The notes under the pieces are model-generated. The model was not told where the DNA came from, searched no databases, and saw only the letters and a program-made list of their open reading frames with translations. From positions 620,001 to 684,000 of the forward strand of contig CAVZZV010000006.1 of NCBI GenBank assembly GCA_963779845.1: a stretch of DNA of 64,000 nt, written 5' to 3'. The translations under genes and the position numbers were made by a program. How positions within the stretch are numbered: position 1 is the first letter of the stretch; each line of letters begins with the position of its first letter. Source of the stretch: CAVZZV01 sp963779845. GTDB lineage: Bacteria; Bacteroidota; Bacteroidia; Bacteroidales; GCA-2748055. Shown piece by piece: positions 45,624-53,273 of this stretch.

Positions 45624-45971
45624 TCATTTCAAATCAATCGACAATACTTTTGATAATCCAATTCGTATTTCGTCCATCAGCGATTCAGACAATTCACCAA
45701 GTCGTTTTACAAATCTATCTTTAGATACTGAATGTACCTGAAAACAGTCAGCCGATGAATCTTTGATTAAACCGTTTGTGGAATTTGATTTAATCTTAAT
45801 CATCCAGGGAGCTATCTCATATCTGTCTTTCCAATCGGTGATCGGAACAATGATTTTTAATGGCAACTTACCCAATGAATCATCATTCACAATAATTGCT
45901 GGTCTAGTTTTTCTAATCTCAGATCCAACTGTCGGGTCAAGATTTATCAGCCAAACTTCATTTTGTTTCAT
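45624..45971 (-). CDS. mazF: MazF/PemK-family toxin (second)
   Basis: A protein of about 115 residues from the ATG at 45971 (MKQNEVWLINLDPTVGSEIRKTRPAIIV). It has the conserved KTRPAIIV strand, IVPITDW and DCFQVHSVSKDRFVKRLGELSE, as in MazF endoribonucleases. The sequence is distant from the MazF at 39883. An earlier ATG at 45989 is possible but lies inside the antitoxin end. Confidence 0.9.
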   Translation of the reverse strand: MKQNEVWLINLDPTVGSEIRKTRPAIIVNDDSLGKLPLKIIVPITDWKDRYEIAPWMIKIKSNSTNGLIKDSSADCFQVHSVSKDRFVKRLGELSESLMDEIRIGLSKVLSIDLK

Positions 45972-46170
45972 AGAAATCTTCAAAATCAAGGTCGGTAAAA
46001 GCTGTCAATTCTGTATCTGTTTTGTAATCAGCGATCAAGTTATCCGCTGCTTTTTTCATAATATTTTTATCCTCGTGAGCACGAATAGAATGTATGGTTT
46101 TCTCAACTACATAAATTCTCTCGGAAATCGGTAGTCGTTGAATGGCCCTTATTAAATCATTTGTCCTCAT
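45958..46170 (-). CDS. Antitoxin of MazF-like toxin
   Basis: This 70-residue protein reads MRTNDLIRAIQRLPISERIYVVEKTIHSIR with an acidic C-terminal tail (TELTAFTDLDFEDFYETK). The N-terminal pattern is common to many Bacteroidota antitoxins that pair with MazF or ParE. It overlaps the toxin start by about 14 bp and is first in the operon. Confidence 0.8.
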   Translation of the reverse strand: MRTNDLIRAIQRLPISERIYVVEKTIHSIRAHEDKNIMKKAADNLIADYKTDTELTAFTDLDFEDFYETK

Positions 46171-46246
46171 ATCGATTCTTTTTTATTTTGCAAGATACGA
46201 AAAATATCATCCAGCTTGTTAAGTTTTGATGGGGCCCTACTATGCC

Positions 46247-46373
46247 ACACAACGTATCGGCTGTATGTTCCGTTGCCTCCGGTTTATCTCATTAGTTTTA
46301 ATAATTTATCTAAGATATGGTTAAATTTCATTTTAACGATAGTCTGGCAATGGAATATGACAGCCTGTTGTAC
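46247..46373 (-). repeat. attC site 15 (subfamily B)
   Basis: Subfamily B. Left arm ACACAACGTATCGGCTGTATG, right arm ATGACAGCCTGTTGTAC, inside TTCCGTTGCC/GGCAATGGAA, with the spacer word TTAGTTTTAATAATTTATC. It ends the truncated toxin cassette. Confidence 0.92.
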
Positions 46374-46391
46374 ACCGTTTGTGATCATTAT

Positions 46392-46718
46392 CTAGGCGAT
46401 ACTCCAGTCTTTATTTTCTAATTCAATTTTGAAATTTACTTTTGCTTTTAGTGCATGAAAAATCCTCAACACATTGCTAATTGTCATATTTCTTGCATTC
46501 CGTTCTAGTTTGGAAATTTCAGATTTCTTGACTCCAATTAAATCACCAAGCTGTTCTTGTGTTAAATTACGCTCTTTGCGAGTTTGTTTGATCATTTCTC
46601 CTAAAATATCAAGTTTTAGCTCAAACTCATATTGATCTCTATCTTCAGTTCCAACTTCGCCGATATATTTATCTTTAAGTTTATCAAAACTGAGAAACTG
46701 CATTTCTTTATTATCCAT
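46392..46718 (-). CDS. XRE-family antitoxin with a destroyed toxin partner
   Basis: This 108-residue helix-turn-helix protein (residues 40-90: LDILGEMIKQTRKERNLTQEQLGDLIGVKKSEISKLERNARNMTISNVLRIF) is of the HigA group. It starts 1 base after the stop of a toxin remnant. The toxin has lost its N-terminal part, leaving only about 24 codons, so this antitoxin is an orphan. The N-terminal YIGEVGTEDRDQYE motif matches the partner of Gp49-like HigB toxins seen elsewhere in the array. Confidence 0.88.
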   Translation of the reverse strand: MDNKEMQFLSFDKLKDKYIGEVGTEDRDQYEFELKLDILGEMIKQTRKERNLTQEQLGDLIGVKKSEISKLERNARNMTISNVLRIFHALKAKVNFKIELENKDWSIA

Positions 46719-46719
46719 A

Positions 46720-46793
46720 TCAAGTTGTTTTAAAGTAAAATTCCATTATCTGTCTTGCTCTTTTAATTTCAGATTTAGGTGTTTTCTGAGAAA
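46720..46793 (-). pseudogene. C-terminal remnant of a Gp49-like HigB toxin
   Basis: Only the end SQKTPKSEIKRARQIMEFYF remains, before TGA at 46720-46722. The same KTPxxEI motif ends the intact HigB toxins at 48006, 48860, 54560 and 56916. The N-terminal 80 or so residues are replaced by half of an attC site. Confidence 0.85.
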
Positions 46794-46863
46794 TCTATGC
46801 TAATTTAATATATATTCTTCTTTTTCAGATAGGGCAAGGTATTGTACATACCGTATGTTGTAA
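46794..46863 (-). repeat. attC site 16, right half only
   Basis: TCTATGCTAATTTAATATAT to TACCGTATGTTGTAA is the right half of a site like the one at 42011. The left half is gone. It is fused directly to the toxin remnant, which indicates a deletion between a toxin gene and an attC. Confidence 0.85.
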
Positions 46864-46879
46864 GTAGTGCCTCATTAAA

Positions 46880-47278
46880 TTAATGTTTATATATCAAATT
46901 AATCTCTGATAATTCTTGTCCAATTTGATGAATTCCATAAAGAATCTTTTCTGTCTGTTTATCAGATGGCTTCTTATGTCCTTGTACGTATTGAGACAAT
47001 AATGTCGGATTCATTCCAATCTTATCAGCAAGAAACTTGGAATTAATTACTTTATAATATTGGAAAAACTGTTTGAAGTCAATCTCAAATTTCAGGTTTT
47101 CATGTGTCAATTTAAGATTGTCGTCCTCAAAAAAGAGATTGGCTGCCTCAAATGCATTTTCAATTAATTCGGGTATTGTCCGGCCAGTCGTAAATATAGG
47201 GTAATCAACACTAAAAGCTGAAAATCCCGTATCGGTTTTTTCAACATTTATTTTAATTTTTCTTGTTGTCATTTTCAT
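46880..47278 (-). CDS. hicB: HicB-type antitoxin
   Basis: A protein of about 132 residues (MKMTTRKIKINVEKTDTGFSAFSVDYPIFTTGRTIPELIENAFEAANLFF) with the HicB partial RNase H fold, then a helix-turn-helix of the XRE type (LADKIGMNPTLLSQYVQGHKKPSDKQTEKILYG). It follows the hicA gene, as usual. The start at 47278 or 47272 fits the family best; 47296 is also open. Complete. Confidence 0.88.
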   Translation of the reverse strand: MKMTTRKIKINVEKTDTGFSAFSVDYPIFTTGRTIPELIENAFEAANLFFEDDNLKLTHENLKFEIDFKQFFQYYKVINSKFLADKIGMNPTLLSQYVQGHKKPSDKQTEKILYGIHQIGQELSEINLIYKH

Positions 47279-47299
47279 AATTATCCCTGTTATCATTCG

Positions 47300-47485
47300 T
47301 TATTTTATTCCAGCATCTTTTAGAATTTTCTTTTCCAGTCCTTTACCAAGCTCTTGACTACCATGGTTTGGGAAAATTATCCGTCCAGGTTTTGCGTCAT
47401 GTTTCATCTTTACATGGGAACCTTTTTGCGAAGTCGGATACCACCCATCTTTTATCAGCAGTCTATAAAGTTCAGAACACTTCAT
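47300..47485 (-). CDS. hicA: HicA-type toxin
   Basis: A protein of about 61 residues from the ATG at 47485 (MKCSELYRLLIKDGWYPTSQKGSHVKMKH). The double-stranded RNA-binding-like fold carries the catalytic histidine in KGSHVKM. The end GRIIFPNHGSQELGKGLEKKILKDAGI matches HicA. It is an mRNA interferase. An ATG at 47509 would extend it without family support. Confidence 0.92.
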   Translation of the reverse strand: MKCSELYRLLIKDGWYPTSQKGSHVKMKHDAKPGRIIFPNHGSQELGKGLEKKILKDAGIK

Positions 47486-47578
47486 TAATATAATCCAATT
47501 CAAAACCAATCAAAGGTAAATAATAATTTACTTTTATGCAAGTGTAGCAGCTATATGTGGGGTGTTCTCTGGCATTAC

Positions 47579-47707
47579 TTACAACGGACGGCGGTAAGCC
47601 CAGTGCCGATATTTTTAAGATTTTTGTTCGGTTTCCGACTAAGTAAATTTATACAAAGAATTTCGTTTTAAGAAAGAACAAGGCATGGGGCTTACCGTTT
47701 GTTGGGT
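47579..47707 (-). repeat. attC site 17
   Basis: Subfamily A. Left arm TTACAACGGACGGCGGTAAG, right arm GGCTTACCGTTTGTTGGGT, inside CCCAGTGCC/GGCATGGGG. It ends the HigBA cassette at 47723. Confidence 0.93.
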
Positions 47708-47722
47708 GTATGTGCCTTTTAT

Positions 47723-48025
47723 TTAAACACTTAATCTTAACTGCCTGCCGAACCCCTCCCTGATTATCCTCATAAGTGTCGACAACCTGATATCGGAAGC
47801 ATTATTCTCAATCCTGGAAATGTAGGTTTTTGTGGTACCACATTTTCTCGCTAATTGTTCTTGAGTCATGCCATTCTCTTTCCTGAGTTTCTGAATCATA
47901 ACTCCAAGCCTGAATGCCTCAAAACCTTCCTCAAACATCTCACGCTCAGGATTTCCTCTTTTACCATATTGCTGATCAAGATGGTCATCGAAGGAAGTTA
48001 AACTTTTATTTTGCTGATTTTTCAT
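47723..48025 (-). CDS. higA: XRE-family HigA antitoxin
   Basis: A protein of about 100 residues from the ATG at 48025 (MKNQQNKSLTSFDDHLDQQYG). It has the helix-turn-helix IQKLRKENGMTQEQLARKCGTTKTYISRIENNASDIRLSTLMRII and RGNPEREMFEEGFEAFRLGV before it. It follows and overlaps the toxin gene by 20 bp. The family pairs with Gp49-like HigB. Confidence 0.9.
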   Translation of the reverse strand: MKNQQNKSLTSFDDHLDQQYGKRGNPEREMFEEGFEAFRLGVMIQKLRKENGMTQEQLARKCGTTKTYISRIENNASDIRLSTLMRIIREGFGRQLRLSV

Positions 48026-48359
48026 CGTAATACTGTTTTTTAAGTTTCTCTGCTTTATCAATCTCTTTCATTGGTGTTCTCTCTGTCTTCTTTTGAAATC
48101 CATTTATCAAAATCACCAGTTGCCCTTTGTCAAAGAAACTAAATACCCTATAAATATTATTCCCATATTCAACCCTGATTTCATAAAGACCAGTGGAAGC
48201 CTCAATATGCTTGAAATACTTAACAGGGACTCTATCAATAGTTGATATTAATTTCAATGTCCAGTTGAATTTCTTTCTTACTTCCGGGTCAAGCGTATTG
48301 AAGAAATCCAAATAGTAATTCTTGTAGTAGAAGATGTTCCTGATATTTCTTTCTTCCAT
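48006..48359 (-). CDS. higB: Gp49-like HigB toxin
   Basis: This 117-residue toxin has YKNYYLDFFNTLDPEVRKKFNWTLKLI, VKYFKHIEASTGLYEIRVEYGNNIYRVFSFFDKGQLVILINGFQKKTERTPMKEIDKAEKL, the phage-derived Gp49-like HigB pattern (PF05973). It is first in the operon. Close relatives in the window are at 48860, 54560 and 56916. Confidence 0.92.
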   Translation of the reverse strand: MEERNIRNIFYYKNYYLDFFNTLDPEVRKKFNWTLKLISTIDRVPVKYFKHIEASTGLYEIRVEYGNNIYRVFSFFDKGQLVILINGFQKKTERTPMKEIDKAEKLKKQYYDEKSAK

Positions 48360-48431
48360 ATCGCAAAGTTAGCTAATCAGGTAACATCCTCCAAATTTAT
48401 TATTAATCTTTTTGTGTTCTCCTGGCATTAC

Positions 48432-48560
48432 ACCCAACGGACGACGGTAAGCCCCGTGCCGATATTTTTAAGATATTTGTTCGGTTTCCGATTAAGTGAA
48501 TTTTTACAAATAATTTCGTTTTAAGAATGAACCAGGCATTGGGCTTACCGTTTGTTGCCT
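48432..48560 (-). repeat. attC site 18
   Basis: Subfamily A. Left arm ACCCAACGGACGACGGTAAG, right arm GGCTTACCGTTTGTTGCCT, inside CCCCGTGCC/GGCATTGGG. It ends the HigBA cassette at 48573. Confidence 0.93.
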
Positions 48561-48572
48561 GCTGTAGCTTTA

Positions 48573-48863
48573 TTAGCCAATCGAAATATTCAAATTCTTT
48601 CCTAATCCAATTTCAATCAGTTTATGGTATGTCGATATCTGAATATCACTTTGTCCTCGCTCAATTCTAGAAATATAGCTCTTTTTTGTACCTGTCCTTT
48701 CAGCAAGTTCTTCTTGAGTTAATTTCGATTCCTTTCTCGCCTCTTTCAACATTATTCCTAATCTGAATGCAAGTGAATCAGCATCAAACCTATCTCTCGA
48801 TGGAGTGCCTTTTTCTCCATATTTTTTTATTAATAAGTCTTCGAAATCAGTTACATTTTTCAT
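48573..48863 (-). CDS. higA: XRE-family HigA antitoxin
   Basis: This 96-residue protein reads MKNVTDFEDLLIKKYGEKGTPSRDRFDADSLAFRLGIMLKEARKESKLTQEELAERTGTKKSYISRIERGQSDIQI with the helix-turn-helix in the middle. The start overlaps the end of the toxin gene by 4 bp. It resembles the antitoxin at 47723 but with many changes. Confidence 0.92.
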   Translation of the reverse strand: MKNVTDFEDLLIKKYGEKGTPSRDRFDADSLAFRLGIMLKEARKESKLTQEELAERTGTKKSYISRIERGQSDIQISTYHKLIEIGLGKNLNISIG

Positions 48864-49213
48864 TTTATTTGTCCTCCATATTTTTCTTTCAAATAATCTT
48901 TTTTCAGTCTCTCAGCCATCTTAATTTCCTTTTGTGGGGTCTTCTGCGTCTTTTTTAGAAAGCAGTTTGTCAATACAACAAGGTCTCCCTTATCTTGGAA
49001 GCATAAAATCCGAATACTTTTAAAAGCCGTTATTACTCGAATTTCCCAAATCCCGTCGGTATTCTCTAGCAATTTGTAGAATTTCTTTGGGACTTGTCTC
49101 TCAAATCTTACTAGATCAAGCACATATTCAATCTTTTCTTGAATCTTATAATCCAGATTTTTGTAAAAATCAACAAAGTTATCCTTGTATGCAATTACCT
49201 TTCTAATCATCAA
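48860..49213 (-). CDS. higB: Gp49-like HigB toxin
   Basis: This 117-residue toxin reads VIAYKDNFVDFYKNLDYKIQEKIEYVLDLV, then FYKLLENTDGIWEIRVITAFKSIRILCFQDKGDLVVLTNCFLKKTQKTPQKEIKMAERLKKDY. It has all Gp49 motifs, including the conserved basic residues of the RelE-like active site. It is first in the operon. Its sequence is about as far from the 48006 toxin as from those at 54560 and 56916. Confidence 0.92.
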   Translation of the reverse strand: MMIRKVIAYKDNFVDFYKNLDYKIQEKIEYVLDLVRFERQVPKKFYKLLENTDGIWEIRVITAFKSIRILCFQDKGDLVVLTNCFLKKTQKTPQKEIKMAERLKKDYLKEKYGGQIK

Positions 49214-49290
49214 ACAAAGTTAACTATTCAGTTTACATATTCAAAATTAAATCAGCTTATTTTTTAGCAGTGAGACTCTCGTGCTATTGC

Positions 49291-49420
49291 AGGCAACGTT
49301 GAGTATATGAAAAGTAAGCGGTTTCGAAGCAATATTTTTCTTGCTTGGAAGAAAGTTGGAACTTGCTACAAACATTGATACTACTGACGTCTCGCTTATT
49401 TTTTATATACACTGCTAGAA
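49291..49420 (-). repeat. attC site 19, mutated crossover core
   Basis: Left arm AGGCAACGTTGAGTATATG, right arm TATATACACTGCTAGAA, inside AAAGTAAGCG/CGCTTATTTTTT. The crossover triplet GTT reads GCT (49414-49416), so it may not recombine. It ends the M28 peptidase cassette, with the IS4-family element nearby. Confidence 0.8.
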
Positions 49421-49448
49421 GTTGTTGTTATTTAATTATAGTCAGAAT

Positions 49449-50759
49449 CACTAGTGGGCACTTAAAACCCACTGATTTTTAATTGTTTATCATTTAGTTC
49501 TTTGACATCTTTGTAATCGCATTTCGTAAGTATCTCTTTTATAGGCGTTTTATCGAGTAGAGAGATGCTGAGAATTTGTAGGATTTCGTAGATTGTACGG
49601 TCAACTTTCAATTTGTTACCAACTATGGCAACAAGGCAGTAAGAGATGATCGCACAATACATTTGGATTTTCACAGCATTCAAGGTTGTCCCCCAGAAGG
49701 ATTTTATCCTCAGATGCTGTTTCATCCATTTGAAAAATAATTCTACTTCCCAGCGTTTTTTGTACAACAATGCTATTTCTAGAGCGGTCAGGCTGTTGTT
49801 GTTGGTCAGGAAAATAAATTCCTGATCCTTCTCCTGATCATAGTACTTTATCCGACGAAGTTTTTCTGGATATTCTTTCTTCGGATAATAGGTCTCCAGC
49901 CTTCCTATCTGGTCATAGCGAACACCTTGGCCTTTATCTACAGAGTTCGAGTACATGCGTTTGAATCGCATGTTATCTTTCGCTCTGGTAACGAAGAAGG
50001 CACCTTGTTTATGCAGACGATATAAACGACGGTAATCAACGTATGCCTTGTCTACAACGTAGAAGCTTCCTGCTTCAAACTGGATTAGATCCAATATATT
50101 GACATCATGAACTTTGGCATTGGAGATGTACAAAAAGGTTGGTATCGAGGTCTTCACATCATACAGGGTATGAAGTTTGATACCAGCTTTGGTTCTACGG
50201 AACTCTGCCCACCAAAAGACACTTAAACAGAGGTCTATGGTAGTTGAGTCCAGAGCATACACATTTCCATCAACGTTGATTTCAAAGTCGGACTTGTAGC
50301 AACTGCATCTTGCTTCATCGATTAAAACGTAGGCAAATTCCTCGAAGATTTTATAGCTGCGTCTTTCATTGGCTTTGCCAAGATTCCGTCGCGTTAAAGT
50401 TGGACTAAATCCCAGATGATAAAACTTGGAATGATGTCCTTCCAGGCTTAGAATCAAGTCTCGCATGCTATCTCTTGATGTAAGCTGACCGAAAACCATG
50501 CAAAGCATTTGATTCCAGCAGGTAAAGGATCTTACATACTTGTTTCCATTATGCTTATTTACAATTCTATCGAAGACTCTACGAGGTAGAAAATCTGTAA
50601 GCTGAGCGAAGATATATTTGCCTTGATTCATGGATTAATGCATTTAATACTGCAAAAATCCACATTTTCAATTCAAATCGTCACGCTATATAAAAGCGCT
50701 ACAAGTGCGATGAACAAAGAATTTCAAAGAACGATTAAATATTTTTAGTACCCACTAAT
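49449..50759 (-). mobile_element. Complete IS4-family insertion sequence
   Basis: About 1.31 kb with short inverted ends (ACTAGTGGGCACTTAAAA on the left; the complement of the right end reads ATTAGTGGGTACTAAAAA). The 8-bp sequence GTCAGAAT is repeated directly at 49441-49448 and 50760-50767. It carries one transposase gene on the minus strand. It inserted a few codons before the end of the M28 peptidase gene. Confidence 0.88.
49462..50631 (-). CDS. IS4-family transposase
   Basis: This 389-residue transposase has an N-terminal helical domain (DUF4372-like: IFAQLTDFLPRRVFDRIV, GNKYVRSFTCWNQMLCMVFGQLTSRDSMRDL). The DDE catalytic residues lie in YALDSTTIDLCLSVF (first D), YVVDKAYVDYRRLY (second D) and the Y-(2)-R-(3)-E-(6)-K region YKKRWEVELFFKWMKQHL. 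It moves the element by cut-and-paste. It is intact and probably active. Close to ISPg/IS1187-type elements of Bacteroidota. Confidence 0.92.
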   Translation of the reverse strand: MNQGKYIFAQLTDFLPRRVFDRIVNKHNGNKYVRSFTCWNQMLCMVFGQLTSRDSMRDLILSLEGHHSKFYHLGFSPTLTRRNLGKANERRSYKIFEEFAYVLIDEARCSCYKSDFEINVDGNVYALDSTTIDLCLSVFWWAEFRRTKAGIKLHTLYDVKTSIPTFLYISNAKVHDVNILDLIQFEAGSFYVVDKAYVDYRRLYRLHKQGAFFVTRAKDNMRFKRMYSNSVDKGQGVRYDQIGRLETYYPKKEYPEKLRRIKYYDQEKDQEFIFLTNNNSLTALEIALLYKKRWEVELFFKWMKQHLRIKSFWGTTLNAVKIQMYCAIISYCLVAIVGNKLKVDRTIYEILQILSISLLDKTPIKEILTKCDYKDVKELNDKQLKISGF

Positions 50760-51652
50760 GTCAGAATATCTATTAATGTTACTACAACTGATTTAGTAAT
50801 TAGCTCTGCTAATATCTTATTATTAGCGGATAAACCAAGAATGTCATTATTTGAATGTATATAATTGTTGAAATTAGTGCTAAATAAATCAATTTCGTCT
50901 ATTAGTAATATAGCAGGGATATCATTGGACCAAAAAGATGAATGGTCACCTGCAGAAACAATCATTGATGTTGAATCAACTTCATATTTCAAGTCTGGCA
51001 CATAAGAAGTTAAAGAATTTATATATGTATTCATTAAGTCTAAAGATAAATTATTGACACAAATGCTTACGCTTAAATTGTCTCCATCATTTACATATGA
51101 AATCATATCTAGATTTATCATACAGGATATTTCAAAGTTATTATTTACCAAACTGTCAGTTAATGCTTTGCTCCCTAAGCGTCCCATCTCTTCCCCAGAA
51201 AACAACACAAACATTATTGTTTTTTCAAATTCATAATCCGAGAGGATACGAGCTACTTCTAAAACGCCAGATGTTCCAGAAGCATTATCATCAGCACCCG
51301 GTGCTCCGCTTTTGTAGCTATCGTAATGAGCACCCAATACATAAATAGAATCGGGAAATAGTGTGCCATATTTAACTGCAATTATATTTGGCAACCAACC
51401 TTGTGTGTAATTCTGCAAATATATTGTATCAAGACCCTTGTTATCAAAATATGAAACTAAATGATTGACACATTCAAAATTGTTATCCGTTGTATATCGT
51501 TCCATTTGTTCAAGCAGCGTAATATTATTAAAAATAGAATCTCCAGAAACTAAATTAACTACATTCTGTATTAGAGGTTTTTGTCCAAATAATTGAAGGT
51601 TTACTGATATTAGTAATACAATAACATATACTGTTTTCTTCACTGTTTTCAT
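50735..51652 (-). CDS. Secreted M28 family zinc peptidase, C-terminal tip replaced by an insertion
   Basis: This 305-residue cassette protein has a signal peptide (about 1-23, ending LQLFGQ) and an M28 peptidase domain: VLGAHYDSYKSGAPGADDNASGTSGVLEVARIL (zinc ligands H and D), FVLFSGEEMGRLGSKAL (catalytic E-E), NLDMISY (D) and SAGDHSSFW (H). It is an exported aminopeptidase. The last seven residues (after DILT) are encoded by the IS. Without it the gene would read ILTIIK and stop at 49428, so only a few residues changed and activity is probably kept. Confidence 0.88.
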   Translation of the reverse strand: MKTVKKTVYVIVLLISVNLQLFGQKPLIQNVVNLVSGDSIFNNITLLEQMERYTTDNNFECVNHLVSYFDNKGLDTIYLQNYTQGWLPNIIAVKYGTLFPDSIYVLGAHYDSYKSGAPGADDNASGTSGVLEVARILSDYEFEKTIMFVLFSGEEMGRLGSKALTDSLVNNNFEISCMINLDMISYVNDGDNLSVSICVNNLSLDLMNTYINSLTSYVPDLKYEVDSTSMIVSAGDHSSFWSNDIPAILLIDEIDLFSTNFNNYIHSNNDILGLSANNKILAELITKSVVVTLIDILTLVGTKNI

Positions 51653-51664
51653 TTTTTAAATAAC

Positions 51665-51794
51665 TTCTAACGGTACATATAAGTTTTGTTGGGGATTTCG
51701 AAGCGATTTCCTATCGAGACGTTAAGAGCTAAATTAGAAGTAAGCACTTTACAAACCGCAATTCCACCCCAATAAAATTTATATGATGTTATGG
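51665..51794 (-). repeat. attC site 20
   Basis: Variant. Left arm TTCTAACGGTACATATAAG, right arm TTTATATGATGTTATGG, inside TTTTGTTGGGG/CCCCAATAAAA. It ends the RelE-type cassette at 51802. Confidence 0.88.
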
Positions 51795-51801
51795 GCTGGG
51801 C

Positions 51802-52110
51802 TTATTTTATCTTTTCAATTTCTCGTGATTCAAAATCCCTTGCCGAATGGTGAATAGTCAGAATTTCAATCAATTCATTATTTAACAGTCGGTAAACTAT
51901 ACGATAATTCCCTTCGATTAATTCTCTTATTTGTACTTTTCCTAATTCCGGTACAATCCTTCCAGATTCAGGTTGTGTCTTTAAAATCACTGTTTTGGAT
52001 TTTATACGTCTGATCTGGTTCTCTGCATATCGCCTGGAATCCTTTGAAATATAATCAAATATGTCTTTTAGATCGAAAACTGATTGCTCAGTCCAAACTA
52101 TTTTAACCAT
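51802..52110 (-). CDS. RelE/ParE-family toxin
   Basis: This 102-residue toxin reads MVKIVWTEQSVFDLKDIFDYISKDSRRYAENQIRRIKSKTVILKTQPESGRIVPELGKVQIRELIEGNYRIVYRLLNNELIEILTIHHSARDF, a standard RelE/ParE protein (PF05016). It overlaps the antitoxin gene by 13 bp and comes second. Confidence 0.93.
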   Translation of the reverse strand: MVKIVWTEQSVFDLKDIFDYISKDSRRYAENQIRRIKSKTVILKTQPESGRIVPELGKVQIRELIEGNYRIVYRLLNNELIEILTIHHSARDFESREIEKIK

Positions 52111-52280
52111 TCTTCAATCTTTTTATCCAATTCTTCGTCAGATATTGTTTGGTTATTATCAGCTTGTTGCATTCCTTTTTCAATCTTGTCAAGCAAGATC
52201 ATTTTATCTACTAAATCATCTACGGAGAAATGATCCGGAAATTTAGTAATGGTTTTAATTACATTAGATTTCGAAAGCAT
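52098..52280 (-). CDS. Small antitoxin of the RelE/ParE toxin
   Basis: This 60-residue protein reads MLSKSNVIKTITKFPDHFSVDDLVDKMILLDKIEKGMQQADNNQTISDEELDKKIEEWLK. The pattern with a final acidic/basic EELDKKIEEWLK helix is common in Bacteroidota antitoxins of RelE pairs. It is first in the operon. Confidence 0.85.
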   Translation of the reverse strand: MLSKSNVIKTITKFPDHFSVDDLVDKMILLDKIEKGMQQADNNQTISDEELDKKIEEWLK

Positions 52281-52391
52281 AATTTAAAATTTTCATAAAG
52301 GTACAAAAACAATTTATCAGGCAATTAGTCAATTATTAAAATCTTATTAATGTCCTATGAATGTTTAGGTTGTCTGTTTTTTTAGCCTTGC

Positions 52392-52521
52392 CCATAACGG
52401 ATGGCGGTATGTGCAGCACCGACATTCGAAGCGGTTATTGTCGGTTTTAGGTCAAAGTTAATTCAATTAATTTTTTTCGTTTCTATATGAAGCAAGGTGT
52501 TGAACATACCGTATGTTGGCA
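52392..52521 (-). repeat. attC site 21
   Basis: Subfamily A. Left arm CCATAACGGATGGCGGTATG, right arm AACATACCGTATGTTGGCA, inside TGCAGCACC/GGTGTTGAAC. It ends the RelE cassette at 52533. Confidence 0.93.
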
Positions 52522-52532
52522 TTAGTTGTTAT

Positions 52533-52835
52533 TTATCTCGGAATATTTAGGTTGTCAGGATTCTGTCTGCAATCCCAAACTTTTAGGATCATTATTTGAT
52601 CTTCAAGTATTTCGTAAAATATAATATAATCTTCAATAATCAGTCCTCTAATCCGGTCTAATTTTGTCTTTAAGCCTATTTCAGGATTTTTAGCGGCAAT
52701 TAAAATTTCTGTCTTAAACTTCTTATAAAGTTTTTTTGAGTATAATCCACTTTTATTTCTTTTAGTGAAGAATTCAAGAATTGCTTGTAACTGAATTTCG
52801 GAAACCTTTGTCCAAATTACTTCCCGCTTAGCCAT
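52533..52835 (-). CDS. RelE/ParE-family toxin
   Basis: This 100-residue protein reads MAKREVIWTKVSEIQLQAILEFFTKRNKSGLYSKKLYKKFKTEILIAAKNPEIGLKTKLDRIRGLIIEDYIIFYEILEDQIMILKVWDCRQNP. That is the RelE/ParE fold with its final arginine and the WDCRQNP ending. It overlaps the antitoxin by 19 bp. Confidence 0.93.
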   Translation of the reverse strand: MAKREVIWTKVSEIQLQAILEFFTKRNKSGLYSKKLYKKFKTEILIAAKNPEIGLKTKLDRIRGLIIEDYIIFYEILEDQIMILKVWDCRQNPDNLNIPR

Positions 52836-53053
52836 TCTTCTACTTTTTGATCTATTTCTAATTGTGTAATCACATTTCCTTTTTTTCCATCATTGCTTGC
52901 AAAAAGTAGCTCTTTCGCCTGGTCATCGGTTAATTCAATAAGCGTTTCTTTTTTCTTGTAGTCCAATATGGTTTTAATGGCATTAAGAAAGTCAACGTCT
53001 TCAATTTTTGATATCCTATGAATGAGTTCTTTTTTCAGCTGAATGGTATTCAT
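52817..53053 (-). CDS. Antitoxin of the RelE/ParE toxin
   Basis: This 78-residue protein reads MNTIQLKKELIHRISKIEDVDFLNAIKTILDYKKKETLIELTDDQAKELLFASNDGKKGNVITQLEIDQKVEEWL. The EIDQKVEEWL ending is shared with the antitoxin at 52098. It is first in the operon. Confidence 0.87.
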   Translation of the reverse strand: MNTIQLKKELIHRISKIEDVDFLNAIKTILDYKKKETLIELTDDQAKELLFASNDGKKGNVITQLEIDQKVEEWLSGK

Positions 53054-53140
53054 GTTTTTTATTTTTAAAGCCTGTATAAAGTTAAAAAAAAATCACGAAT
53101 TCAGATGAATCCTCAAAGTGTAATTATTTCTTACAATTAA

Positions 53141-53268
53141 TGCCAACGACTGCGGTAAGCACCGGGCCGGCATTTTTAAGATTTTTGTCCGGTTTCCGAT
53201 GAAGTAAATTTATACAATTAATTTCGTTTTAAGAAAGAAGCAGGCATGGAGCTTACCGTGCGTTGGCT
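53141..53268 (-). repeat. attC site 22
   Basis: Subfamily A. Left arm TGCCAACGACTGCGGTAAG, right arm GAGCTTACCGTGCGTTGGCT, inside CACCGGGCC/GGCATGGAG. It ends the lipoprotein cassette. Confidence 0.92.
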
Positions 53269-53273
53269 GCAGG

